Of a DNA stretch of 64,000 nucleotides, positions 11,285 through 21,104 are shown in pieces; the first letter of the stretch is position 1, and each line of letters starts with the position of its first letter. The translations under genes were made by a program, and so were the position numbers. The notes under the pieces are model-generated. The model saw nothing but the letters and a program-made list of their open reading frames with translations. It made no database searches and was not told the DNA's origin. The DNA comes from Fonsecaea monophora (Eukaryota; Ascomycota; Eurotiomycetes; Chaetothyriales; Herpotrichiellaceae), in contig NW_019174052.1 in assembly GCF_001642475.1 (NCBI RefSeq), forward strand, positions 1 through 64,000. The letters are read 5' to 3'.

Positions 11285-11655
11285 ACGTGACGCCTACAAA
11301 TGAACAGGCGCGTACGCTTCAGGTACTCCGGCCTATTGGACTCTGGGCTGTTTCAAGCGTAACAGCATCGAGAATTTGTGGGGTTTTCTTATGCTCAAGT
11401 CTGTCACACTTCACACATACATCTTTCTGCCTGATATGTACTGCTATTCTCGAGATGGATAGTATGCGCACACAGGGCCTTGAACTGGATAAATGAAAAA
11501 TAAAAACCCTTGTATGGTAATGAAAGCTCCTCCCCGTCGGCACTAATATAATTAGAGAGTTTGCAAGTCTCCATGACCTTTCGGCAGTATACTCGTGTTT
11601 CGTAGAGACTGAACATGGCACTTTCGGCTGTATTGACGGTGAAAACGGCCCCATC
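11285..11655. other. convergent 3' intergenic region
   Basis: A 371-bp AT-richer spacer between the two VOC genes, which end towards each other. No gene or repeat was recognised. Confidence 0.4.
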
Positions 11656-12600
11656 TTAGGTCCTAGGGTCCCCCGGTACAAGCTTGTCTGTGAAACCCCA
11701 AGCCACCCCAATAGTGTCTTCAGGATCTGTCGTGATCGTGTGCTGGTCGCGGACAAGGGTGCGAATCTTCATGGCCGCGAGGTGCTTCTCTACCTTTGCT
11801 AAATCCTTCACCTTGAACGTCAGCGAGATGTAAGAGTCAAAGGGTGCCACATCGTGATGTTTGAGCTCTTCTGCGGCAAAAGACCCGTCTCTGGTCGGGA
11901 CCGCGAGCTCGTACACTCCATCCCCCAGAGCAATATACGTGCTGTCCGTTTCCAAAATCTCGTTCCGACCCTGGTGGATGATTCTTCCGCGAAGGATGTC
12001 CACTAGGAACCTTTTGCCTTGTTCCGGATTACACGTCAGGACGGTATGGTGCGAGCAAAACTCCAAGGACAACGGGTCGCTCTCCGATAGAGGAGGGACA
12101 CTCCACCCGGGCTCGGCTCGCGGATCTGCTCCCTCTGTCGCGCTGACCGGATAGATCTGGTATCGAAGACCGGTGACCTCAGGCAGGGTGAAAAAGCAAG
12201 GAGACTTTGAAAAGCCGACGACAGGTGGCTTATCGGGGCTGCCCAAACGATTCACCTGATCTGTACTGCGGATGACATGCTTGAGACAAGTCTGGTATAT
12301 TTCCTCGGCGCCTTCCACGACCCATCCCAGGCCATGGAGATGGGGCTTCGTGACATCGTCGTAAGGCTTTCGTCCTTCTACAACGTACTTCTTGGGGTCG
12401 ATAGAGTCGAACAGTACCTCCTGGATCGGGGTGAGGACTGCATAGTCGCGCGGGTACTCGGGAGCTTGTTCCTTGGGTGGTATGTGTCTCTCGACTGGCT
12501 CGCTGTCACGTCCAAAAACGTCCTTGAAGAATCTCTCTGCCGCGGCCAAATCTAGCACTTTGTGGCTGGGATGCCACATATGTAGGACCTTATAAGTCAT
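11656..12600 (-). CDS. two-domain VOC-fold protein (glyoxalase/dioxygenase superfamily)
   Basis: An intronless protein of 314 residues from MTYKVLHMWHPSHKVLD (12600); the open frame extends 37 codons upstream but that part is not family-like. Two VOC modules can be traced. The first has the WHPSHKVLDLAAAERFFKDV opening, HLHGLGWVVEGAEE and a YQIYPVS end. The second has CSHHTVLTCNPEQGKRFLVD, SYISLTFKVKDL and IGVAWGFTD. The length fits two-domain extradiol dioxygenases or 4-hydroxyphenylpyruvate-like enzymes. The metal ligands are not as clean as in the neighbouring small VOC protein, so the activity is open. A TATATAT lies at 12765-12759, about 160 bp upstream of the start. Its convergent placement with the small VOC gene suggests a shared pathway. 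Confidence 0.75.
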   Translation of the reverse strand: MTYKVLHMWHPSHKVLDLAAAERFFKDVFGRDSEPVERHIPPKEQAPEYPRDYAVLTPIQEVLFDSIDPKKYVVEGRKPYDDVTKPHLHGLGWVVEGAEEIYQTCLKHVIRSTDQVNRLGSPDKPPVVGFSKSPCFFTLPEVTGLRYQIYPVSATEGADPRAEPGWSVPPLSESDPLSLEFCSHHTVLTCNPEQGKRFLVDILRGRIIHQGRNEILETDSTYIALGDGVYELAVPTRDGSFAAEELKHHDVAPFDSYISLTFKVKDLAKVEKHLAAMKIRTLVRDQHTITTDPEDTIGVAWGFTDKLVPGDPRT

Positions 12601-13583
12601 GATGACAGGAACCAGACAGCTTTGCTCCGAGAGAGGGTGTGACGCAGTCCTTGTCGGCCAACTGAGAATAATCAGACGTGATTTAAACGGGCGGAAATAC
12701 TTCCTGTGCAATGATGGGAATGGGCGATAGTGAGAGCCGCCGAACCATCCATGGCCAGTATATATCCCTGTCTAGGCACAGGATCTCTTCTATCAATATC
12801 CATGGCGACGATTAGAAATCAGTGCCCTAATCTGCAAGAAGAGAGAAATCCTCTCCCCCATCAATGACGGTTTTCGACGTTGTTTCGGGGTTTCGGGTAA
12901 TGAATCTCGACAGGAATACGAGTGACTCGAAATGCCCCACCGATAGCCAGTTTATAAGGGTCCTAGAGGGCCACCGGGAGTTTAGGAGACACGCGTGAAC
13001 TAAGCTGCAACTCGAGGAGTCTGTAATTTATTCGGCTGACGACACGGTCGTTTTTTCAAGGCGTGGCCATTCCCCATATTTTCCGTTATCTGGCTAGGAG
13101 AGTTGAGTGCCTCATCCCTCACTCCATGCTTTCCAGGCTCCCGGGTGGATTGGGTTTGCACGAAGGTAGTGACTCAGGCTCACTTGTAAGCCGTATGGTG
13201 AATTCAAGTAGGAAAAAGCACCTCTCTGTGTCGACAGCAAGTGATTGAAGGCTTCACCCAGAGTAGAGAGTGATGTTCGAAAAGACATTGCTTTACCCTA
13301 TTTGGGAGATAAACCCTTGGAGCAGGCTTGGCCGAAAGGTAAATTTAGCTTGATTAGATTGGATCACTCGTGCCGCCGCCTTAAGTGGCCACTCGCAGTG
13401 GAGACAAATTACCGAGTACCTGGCACATCCCCTCAAAGCGGCGCTACCAGACCCCTTTGGGGCTCAATGTACTCGGTACTCCGTATCAAACTGCTTTAGA
13501 ACCTAGTCCCTTTAATCTTGCCTTCTCTCTGGTTTGACCGCGGCACTATCGGCTCGATTTGCAGGAGCCAGGGTCCGTTTCTG
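12601..13583. other. VOC promoter and spacer without a gene
   Basis: The first 250 bp form the upstream region of the two-domain VOC gene, with TATATAT at 12759-12765. Further right is TACTCGGTACTCCGTA around 13469-13484, a short motif class common in mould intergenic DNA. No coding region is supported. Confidence 0.35.
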
Positions 13584-14500
13584 CTAAGTTGCTGCATGTG
13601 GGTGGATCTCGGAGATACACATGGCCATCTGGAACCTAATAGTTGAGAGATCAGACTGCTCCGTCAGCTCCCAGGAGAGTGGGAAGAGCCGTGACATTGC
13701 GACCTGCAAGTCGTCTCTCTCAACTATGAGCTCAAGTATCATGGGCTTTGCTGCATATGGGGGAAGCCAGGTATCTTCAAGACCATCCACATACATGGGA
13801 AGCCCTTTGGGGTCTCTGTGAATCTCTGGGTCGCTCTCCGTCGTCTCAGAAGATCCCACATTCACCATGGCGTGGGCCAAGTTCACGAACTTCTGCAAGT
13901 CATTCTTCAATGTGACGCAGTACCAATATTCCTTCACAAGATGCAAAGACTACATGGGACTCGGCGACTGTCCTCACTCAGGTAATGAAATCTGAAAATT
14001 CTCCTTGGTGGCAACGTCCCATTCATCCTTCGTTCGTATCCTGAGGACTGGGAACATGCGGGATTCTTAATCCTTGGTTGGCGACTGCTACGTACACGGC
14101 ATCGTGGATGGCGAGATGGTGGGAGAAACAAAGTGCCGGAAATGAGAGACGTGTGCCTTGTCCGAATCTTGTTGTAAGTCGTTGAGGGCCGATTACCCTC
14201 TCTACCTTTGTCGTCAAACCAAGCTGAACAATCTGCTGGAAAGGCATGAGGCGGCACTTCTCGCGCAAGAACCGTCTAGAAGCTAATTCCAAGGAATTGA
14301 TTAGGCGATTACTGCCAGAACCCATAGGGATGTCAGAGCCTTCATGTACAAATCAGTTCTCTAGGCCAGTGATGAGGTTGATGTCGAGGCAGACAAGGTG
14401 TCCTTGCAGCTTGCCGCGCCTTCCTATGAGGATCTTGAACCCGCTCAAGCATAAGAAACTGTCCGGTGACTGCGGTCAAATGCTGCAAAGCCGCTTCAGG
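13584..14500 (-). pseudogene. decayed cytochrome P450 fragment
   Basis: Frames on the minus strand hold broken but P450-like pieces. At about 14270-14240 RRFLREKCRL resembles a K-helix with E-x-x-R intact. It is followed by MPFQQIVQLGLTTK and GTRLSFPALCFSHH, like the strand region after the K-helix of fungal P450s. After stops and frame changes, KNDLQKFVNLAHAMVN (about 13907-13860) lines up with the heme loop FGxGRHxCxG, but the glycines and the heme-ligand Cys are gone (Met at the Cys position). An in-frame stop also interrupts the stretch near 14355. No start, membrane anchor or I-helix was found. I call it the 3' part of a dead P450; a short unrelated gene is the alternative. Confidence 0.45.
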
Positions 14501-14671
14501 AAGACGGGGGTGTTGTAACCTGGTTCCCAAAACATGCGAGATGTACAGCCTCTAACGATCAAAGTAGGGGTTGGTTGAGCACCAGAATTCTGGCCAGCTA
14601 TTGCAAGGTCTTGTATCCCTCAGGAGCCTTGACGAATATCAACAGCGCTATATGCATTTGAGTATATCTCC

Positions 14672-16420
14672 TCATACAACTTGCCACGCCATCATATTCG
14701 CAAAGAGATTGCGTGGACCCCAGATCTCCCTTCTCATAAATCGTTGGACCTCCACATGGTCGGCATCACGATCGACGTCATCCACGTTCTCTGCCCGCAT
14801 CGCTGGCTCCCCTACACCGTCTTTCTCCGTCACAGGGTGCTTCTTTTCCAGCATGATCCTCTCTCGCCTCTGTTCGCTCTCCCTCGCCATTCGTGCTTTC
14901 CACTTCAATTCGCCAACTTTCCATCCTCTGACTACCCACAAGCACAATCCTGCACCAACATACATGAAGGCGGTGAAGATTTGGGGCGGGAGGTATATCC
15001 AATTCTCCGTATTCCTTCGCCGTAGTTCCAGGGCGATCGCCTCTGCACACGTCGTAGGCGGCACCATGATCAGCCATGTGAGCGACAATCCAGCAGGTAG
15101 GTCTTGAAGGCCCAGCACCTCGGCCCCAACGGGGGCGATGGTGGTCCAGAAGGTTCCCGCGAGCGCGCCACCAACGATAGCGAAGAAACACAACAGACCC
15201 ATTGGAGACGACACTGTCTCGGCGGGAATCCAGAAAGCGAAGCAGAAAACGCCACACAAGAAAGTAAGGAACGCCGCAAGGTTCATGCGACCCCAGCGAT
15301 CAGAAGATAGGCCGATCAAAGGCCGACCGAGCATTTGACCCAAGTTCAGGATTGCCCCAAGGACAGAGCCTTGCTTTGCACTCAGGCCGATGGCTCGCCC
15401 GTAGGCAGGCAGTGAGAAGAGCAGGATTGTATAGCCAAACATGCTGAACCAGGACCAGCCTTGGACGAGCAGAAACTCGGGCTTGCGGAGGATTTGGGCA
15501 TCAAATCCCTTGTGACGCGATCCGGTTTGTTTGTTGCGGTCACGGATGAGGTTTGATGCTGTCAAATTTACCGCAAAGGAGCAGATTCCTAGAATACGAA
15601 AAGCCCAAGGGAGGCCCATTGTATCGATAATCCGCTGTGTGACGAGGGAATACATCAAGCCCCCAAGACCAGAGCCCGCCGCAGCAATCGAGTTTGCGAC
15701 GCTGCGTTTTGTGGTGAACCATTGTGGTATGATACCGACAGAACCCACAAACAAAAACCCCATGCCCCAACCGAAGCAGAATCCTTGCGACAGGATGATC
15801 TGGTATTTCTGCTTCGCAAAGCTAGCGCCAATAAGGGAGAGTGTTTCAAAGAAGACACCTAAATGTAGGCATACTTTGGAGCCGTAGAGGTGGATAATGT
15901 GTGTGGCCAGAGGGGCAATGAACATGGCCTGCGATATCGAGAGACCGCCAATAAAGGCGTAGGCCAGAGCGGACGTATTAGGGAAATAGTTGTGATTCAA
16001 ATAGTACGAGAGGAAGACGCCATACGAGGAGTTAATTCCCCAGGTGTGTGCTGTATACCATGTGTTAGTGTTACTCTGACCCCGGATTGCGTGATGGTGC
16101 TAGTCTCCCGATCTCTCGTACTTAGCCGCATACCCCAGATTCGGTCTCAAGATGGGGTTTTAGCCAATGCATAGAGACGCTGTAGTCGAGATCGGGTCAG
16201 TTTAACAGGAAAAAGAGTTGTACTCACCATTGATGAAGAAATTGCAGGCAACGCATACCCAGCCATAGCCGCCATCCGGGAGCGGTTCGTCTAGCTTTGG
16301 GAGAGCGGAAGGACTCTCCTCAATGTCAACAGTTTTTTCGGATTCATTGTCATGACGGGGCTGGATCTGTTGCGGAGTTCCACGAGGTTCTGCAACATCG
16401 ATAGGCACCGTATCTGTCAT
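14672..16420 (-). CDS. MFS monocarboxylate-type permease
   Basis: Two exons, 16420-16228 and 16050-14672, separated by a 177-nt intron, give 523 residues. The hydrophilic N-terminus leads into the diagnostic DGGYGWVCVACNFFIN motif of the monocarboxylate transporter (MCT/MCH) family. Twelve membrane segments follow, with the long cytosolic loop between helices 6 and 7 (SNLIRDRNKQTGSRHKG) and the LIGLSSDRWGRMNL loop. The tail is charged. Fungal MCH proteins import organic or aromatic acids, or other metabolites, at the plasma membrane. Here it closes the catabolic block and could bring in the aromatic acid or release an intermediate. The substrate cannot be read from sequence. Confidence 0.88.
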
Positions 16421-17599
16421 ATTCCCTTTCTCCTTTGCCCAGAAACACAGAAAACGAAGGTAGAGACATAGAGAAAGGAAACCCGGCGGAGGGTTGGGCG
16501 ATGAGTCGTCACTTTTACAGGTCTCGGGGCAAAATTCTGTACGAAGCCCATTGAATAAATGTATTGGCCGAGCAATGTCCGCTCCCATTTGCCGGTGGTA
16601 TGGGGATTCTCTGAGATCTCGGTCAGAGGCCGTTGGGGTCGTATGTGCGAGATGCAACGCTGGGCATGACTAAGAGATTCGATGATTGGGTTGAGGTGGA
16701 ACTCGCATGGTCAGAATGATGTCCTGACGAGGGCGACGGATGTACGCAGTACGGAGTAGTCCGTACATCGAAAGGACGATCTCAGGGATCCATGGGTGGT
16801 GGTCACGAGTATTAGACCTCGTGCGGAGAGCGAGGAGGAGATGGAGAATCTGACTATGCCGTTTCTTCCGATCATGATGGAGGTGTCGCTGCTTGTAACA
16901 GATGGGCGCAGGTGGCACAGTGAGTACCCGTTGGAAGGGCATCTGTCATCATCAACTCAACGCCATGATCGTTCTCGCATCGCATCGCAGTGACCACGAC
17001 GATCATATCGAGATCAAGTGACGGGTAAACAGGAGTTTTGATGGGTTCATGGCGTTGGTTGGCGTGGTACGTGCATGGCTTTCGGAGGCGGTAAGGACGG
17101 TTGATGCCCAGCGCAGGTGGAACCTGATCTGCGGTTGGTTGTCGTCTCAACCGCGCAGCCCAAACAAAAAACCCGCCTGCGGTCAGAGTCTCAATCGCAG
17201 GCTTCGCTCACCACTTCAACACACTATCGCATCATCTATTGCTTTTGTCTCCGTAGTCTATCTGTCCATGTGTGCTTTAATGTCCCCCGCGCTGATCCAG
17301 TTCTCATTTTGGTTATATTTGGATTTGCACTTCGCCTGATACTGCCGTCTTGCTTGACAGTTCAGCTGTAAAGTAGGACGTCAAGATCGCTGCCTCTACC
17401 AAATTGTTGCATATGCGGTGAACCATATCTCAGCTCAAACTTCAACGAATCTCGCGAAAATGTTTCACAAAAGAAACAGCATTGGCGGCAGAAAAGTCTC
17501 TCCGCCTCAACCTACATGCATGACTGCGGAACAGAAATGTAGGTGTCACTGTGAACCTTTACTCGCTCTCTTCTGCAGTCGTTCTTCATTCTCAAAAAG
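16421..17599. other. permease and LIM-gene upstream region
   Basis: A 1.18-kb divergent intergenic region marking the edge between the accessory block and conserved genes. Near the LIM gene, GTAGGTGTC at 17539 and CTGCAG ending at 17579 could bound a short intron in its 5' leader, because joining it to upstream ATGs does not keep frame. No coding gene is supported. Confidence 0.35.
16749..16766. promoter_or_regulatory. palindromic CGG-N6-CCG site upstream of the permease
   Basis: GTACGGA-GTAG-TCCGTAC is a perfect inverted repeat with 7-bp arms, about 330 bp upstream of the permease start. It has inverted CGG half sites as used by Gal4-type Zn2Cys6 dimers. Short TACGGAGTA-like words also occur elsewhere in mould DNA, so a chance or repeat origin is possible. 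Confidence 0.35.
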
Positions 17600-19807
17600 A
17601 TGCCTCCACGAGAACCTACCTTTAAATCAAAGTACTCACATAGGCCTGCAGCAACCTATCTCGACAATCTCAGAAACAATCGTCCTGCCAGACCGACCGG
17701 ATCCAGACCTGCGCCATTTCCATCCAGGAATTATGGCTCCCTAACGTCCCAGTCTTCGTTGGCGCGGTCCGACTCAGCTCCAACTACTGGCTCCAAGCAT
17801 GAAGATGCCCAAGATGATTCTGAAAGCGGGCCTCCAACTGTACAAAAGTCGTTTTCGTTCTCTTCTACTTCCAGAGGTCGACCTCTCGCACAGCCTCCAG
17901 ACAGTGATCGTCCGCTCCTGAGTGGAAGGAAAGTGTCTCCAACTGCCACTGTCCAGGTTCCCTCGGTTGCTCAAGAAGGAGTGTACGTCGAGTCTGTTAC
18001 GCGAAGGCTGGAAAAAGAGGAAGCACACAGTATACGGGAAGCGTTGGAGCTTATCGACCAAAAGGATGAAGAACGACGGATCTATGATGCGGCCAAAGAC
18101 GAGGCCGCCGAGCTGGTCTGGAAGCATCAATACCCCAAAGCCGCAGAAGAAGAAAAGGTGGCTCCCTATCGAAACCCAGACTTGAAGGCCAGGGAGAGAC
18201 GACAGAATAGCGGGCACCGTCAGGCTAGCGGTTCCAGGAAAGTCTCTTTTCCTACTCCGAACAGCAAGATATATGAAGAACCAGAACCCGAAGAGGAAAC
18301 GTCAAGACCGTCTGCTGCGCCTCCTAGCACCGACATGCCACTGAGAGCTAAGTCACGCAACAGACTTCCCTGGCTGAGAACGAAAAGTCTGGAAAAGGAA
18401 GGGGATCCCACACAGGTTCTTCAGGGTAAAAAGTTCGACCGTTTCGAGATTCACAGAAATCCACCGACCCAGTCACGTAAAGCCGACTACACAGAGAACA
18501 CGCCTCCACGGACATCTACCGTCGAAGTGATCGAAGAAGTTGAGACACCCAATTCCACTGGCACTTTGGAAATTCGGAGTGAAGAAATTCGAGCAGCAAC
18601 TAGCATGAAGAGGAAAGACCGGAGCCCTAATCTTCCTACGCCAACAGCTGTCAGCGATCAACTTGGCCGACCGATTGTCAGCTTTGATCCGACATGGAAA
18701 CGACCCAGTGACTCGCCGAGGACAAGTATGGATGTCGACAAACCGAGCTTGGTGTTGACGGAGGCACCTGCAGCACGACCATCGCCGAAGCCAGCGCCCA
18801 GTATACCAGAAGTCTCGGTATCTGCCCCAGCCATACCTACGATCAATGTCCCAGATGATGGGCCAGTGATTCCAGTCATTAATGTGCAGGGAGACGACGC
18901 CTCCTCAACAGTGCCAGTAATTAATGTCTCGGATCAATCCAATCCTGCTGCGACCACGTCCAGACCTTTCCAAAAACACTCATCTTCCGCACCGACGAAA
19001 CCCAGCGGCACCGTGGTTAAAACGCCCTCACAGCGCCTTCCCTGGCTTTCATCTCGACAGTCGATGCCCACTGTGTCATGCTCGAGCTGTGCACTGCCCA
19101 TTTCTGGTCGCATCGTGACAGCCTCGGGTTCTAATGCCCGCGACCTCAAAGCCCGCTTCCATCCTGAATGCTTTACTTGTCACCACTGTGCCACACCCCT
19201 CGAGTGTGTGTCCTTCTACCCTGAGCCAGATTCATCACGCCTTTCCCGTCTCGGAATCACCTCTACTTCCGACCCCGATTCCGCCGAGCCTCCCAATCTC
19301 AACCCGGACGACCTCGCACTTCTCGAGAACGACCCCCTGAGATTCTTCTGCCACTTGGATTTCCACGAGTTCTTCTCGCCTCGGTGTCGAAGTTGCAAAA
19401 CCCCCATCGAAGGAGAGATTGTCATCGCGTGTGGTCACAGCTATCACGTCGACCACTTTTTCTGTGCGGAATGCGGAGATCCGTTCTCGTCCACCACGCC
19501 ATTCGTGGAGGGGAACGACGGATACGCCTACTGTGTGCGGTGCCACACGAAACGCACATCTGCCCGATGCCGGAGTTGTAAATCACCTATCCTGGATGAG
19601 ATCACGGTGGAGGCATTGGGCGGCAAATGGCACGGTGCCTGCTTCGTGTGCTGCGAATGCGGTGGTGGCTTCGGTGACGAGGGGAGATTCTTCGTCCGAG
19701 AGGTCCACATCGAGCCGACGGATAAGGAGAAGAGGAAGGGCATCACGAGGAAAGTGGAGGAACGCGCAGTGTGTGGAGGTTGCGAGGAGAGGAGACTGAA
19801 GGCTTGA
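17600..19807 (+). CDS. LIM domain protein (paxillin-like)
   Basis: A single-exon protein of 735 residues. The first 490 residues are disordered, rich in Ser, Pro and charged residues, with basic SRNRLPWLRTK-type patches and repeated PxIPxINV segments around residues 410-440. Three LIM zinc-binding domains follow: about 494-575 (CSSCALPISG onward), 596-655 (CRSCKTPIEGEIV) and 657-730 (CRSCKSPILDEITV). LIM1 contains an extra Ser/Pro-rich insert between its two zinc fingers. LIM domains bind proteins, and fungal homologues of this layout (for example Pxl1 of fission yeast) act with Rho GTPases and actin at growth and septation sites. An orthologue relation to Pxl1 is an inference. The start MPPREPTF is kept because no upstream exon joins in frame. 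Confidence 0.82.
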   Translation: MPPREPTFKSKYSHRPAATYLDNLRNNRPARPTGSRPAPFPSRNYGSLTSQSSLARSDSAPTTGSKHEDAQDDSESGPPTVQKSFSFSSTSRGRPLAQPPDSDRPLLSGRKVSPTATVQVPSVAQEGVYVESVTRRLEKEEAHSIREALELIDQKDEERRIYDAAKDEAAELVWKHQYPKAAEEEKVAPYRNPDLKARERRQNSGHRQASGSRKVSFPTPNSKIYEEPEPEEETSRPSAAPPSTDMPLRAKSRNRLPWLRTKSLEKEGDPTQVLQGKKFDRFEIHRNPPTQSRKADYTENTPPRTSTVEVIEEVETPNSTGTLEIRSEEIRAATSMKRKDRSPNLPTPTAVSDQLGRPIVSFDPTWKRPSDSPRTSMDVDKPSLVLTEAPAARPSPKPAPSIPEVSVSAPAIPTINVPDDGPVIPVINVQGDDASSTVPVINVSDQSNPAATTSRPFQKHSSSAPTKPSGTVVKTPSQRLPWLSSRQSMPTVSCSSCALPISGRIVTASGSNARDLKARFHPECFTCHHCATPLECVSFYPEPDSSRLSRLGITSTSDPDSAEPPNLNPDDLALLENDPLRFFCHLDFHEFFSPRCRSCKTPIEGEIVIACGHSYHVDHFFCAECGDPFSSTTPFVEGNDGYAYCVRCHTKRTSARCRSCKSPILDEITVEALGGKWHGACFVCCECGGGFGDEGRFFVREVHIEPTDKEKRKGITRKVEERAVCGGCEERRLKA

Positions 19808-21104
19808 TCCCGGTCGGAGAGCGGAAGAGAGGCACAAGAGGGCGCAGCATATGGTCACATTGGGTTGATGGTGAGGGTGAGAGGGTATCGTCTCTTGGAG
19901 TTTTGGAGCGGCACTTCGCTGGAAAGGAGGGAGGGGGGAATATCCTGGTGTTTGGGTGTGTCTGGCCGGGCACAGCTTCGTCTGCCACGCTTCTATGCTC
20001 AACGACGTCGTACGGCAGCTGTAGATCGATTGCGTTCTTTTTCTCTCAGTGCTCTCGTCGTATTCCTGGCACATGTAGAATCTAATCGCACTAGAGCCGG
20101 TGAAGAACAGTCGCACAGAGTCTGACCGTTGCTCCTACAGGAACTACTGTGTATTGCCCACAATGACCAAGTATTGAAATAATTTGTATCATTGGATTCT
20201 AGAGTAATAGACGGAGGGATGCATCTGGTCTCGTGTCCGAAGCATTCAACTTGCCTTCCTTCCAACCATCCATCCATTGGCAAGGTACAATGCCTTGCCA
20301 TCATCTGCAACATCACCTTCAATAGCGAGTCTGCCACCATGATGTTCCCCTGCGTGCCACCAAGAGCCTTACACATTCCATCTTCATGCCTGAAGCATGT
20401 GAACGTGCCCAGCTTGCATCTCCGAATCTACTTCCTGCGTTCTCCAAGGTCGTCGTCATTCCGTAGTTCCATATCCACGGCCGTTCGATCCCATCACCAT
20501 AGCCTCATTCACGTTGACCTTTTCACCCCTCCGAGAGCAAGATTCAGGTTGTCCGTCTCCAACATGTCATTGTAGGCCTTTACTCTTTCGTCCTCCCCCA
20601 ATAAAAAGGTCTTTGTCTTGATCCGAACTCCCGTACTCCTCGCTTAGGCAATCGCTGCATGTCGAATGACTTTTGTCCAATCCAACTCAACGCCGACCCT
20701 TCGTTGAATCCCGCAAAATCAAGGGTAGAAAGAATGAATCGTATCAGCCTCGCACCGAAAGCATGATAGGCGTTGTTGTCTTGCTCGACTCAACGGTCCA
20801 CTTCCTCTTCTCATGCTCGTCCGCAACATGACTTCGTCCAATTCCCATCTGCCATGGGACTGTAGAGTTTTCTTCGCGTGCCGTGTCGTCGAGAATCTTA
20901 TCCGACAGACCCAATCGGCACAACTAAACCTTAGCAATAGTTTGTTTTGAAGTAAATGCTTTTCCCCATATGTGTTCCTTTTTGTAGATGTAAAATGCAT
21001 TCCCCGATCAAGTAGGCAGAATAATCTTGTGGTACTCATGTCTGTGTATCTTACACCCGTGAGCGTACAACCCATCTGGGTACACTCACAATACCTTCCG
21101 CTTC
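19808..21104. other. convergent intergenic region without a gene
   Basis: 1.3 kb between the 3' ends of the LIM gene (+) and the CHD1 gene (-). Only short chance frames are seen, with no repeat or RNA gene. Confidence 0.4.

Noticed and set aside
11656..12711. Longer N-terminus for the two-domain VOC protein
   Set aside because: The extra 37 codons have no similarity to the fold, and they come close to the TATATAT at 12759.
17461..17579. Upstream coding exon of the LIM gene beginning ATGTTTCACAAAAG
   Set aside because: Joining through the GTAGGT/CTGCAG intron shifts the frame relative to the LIM protein, so it can only be leader sequence.
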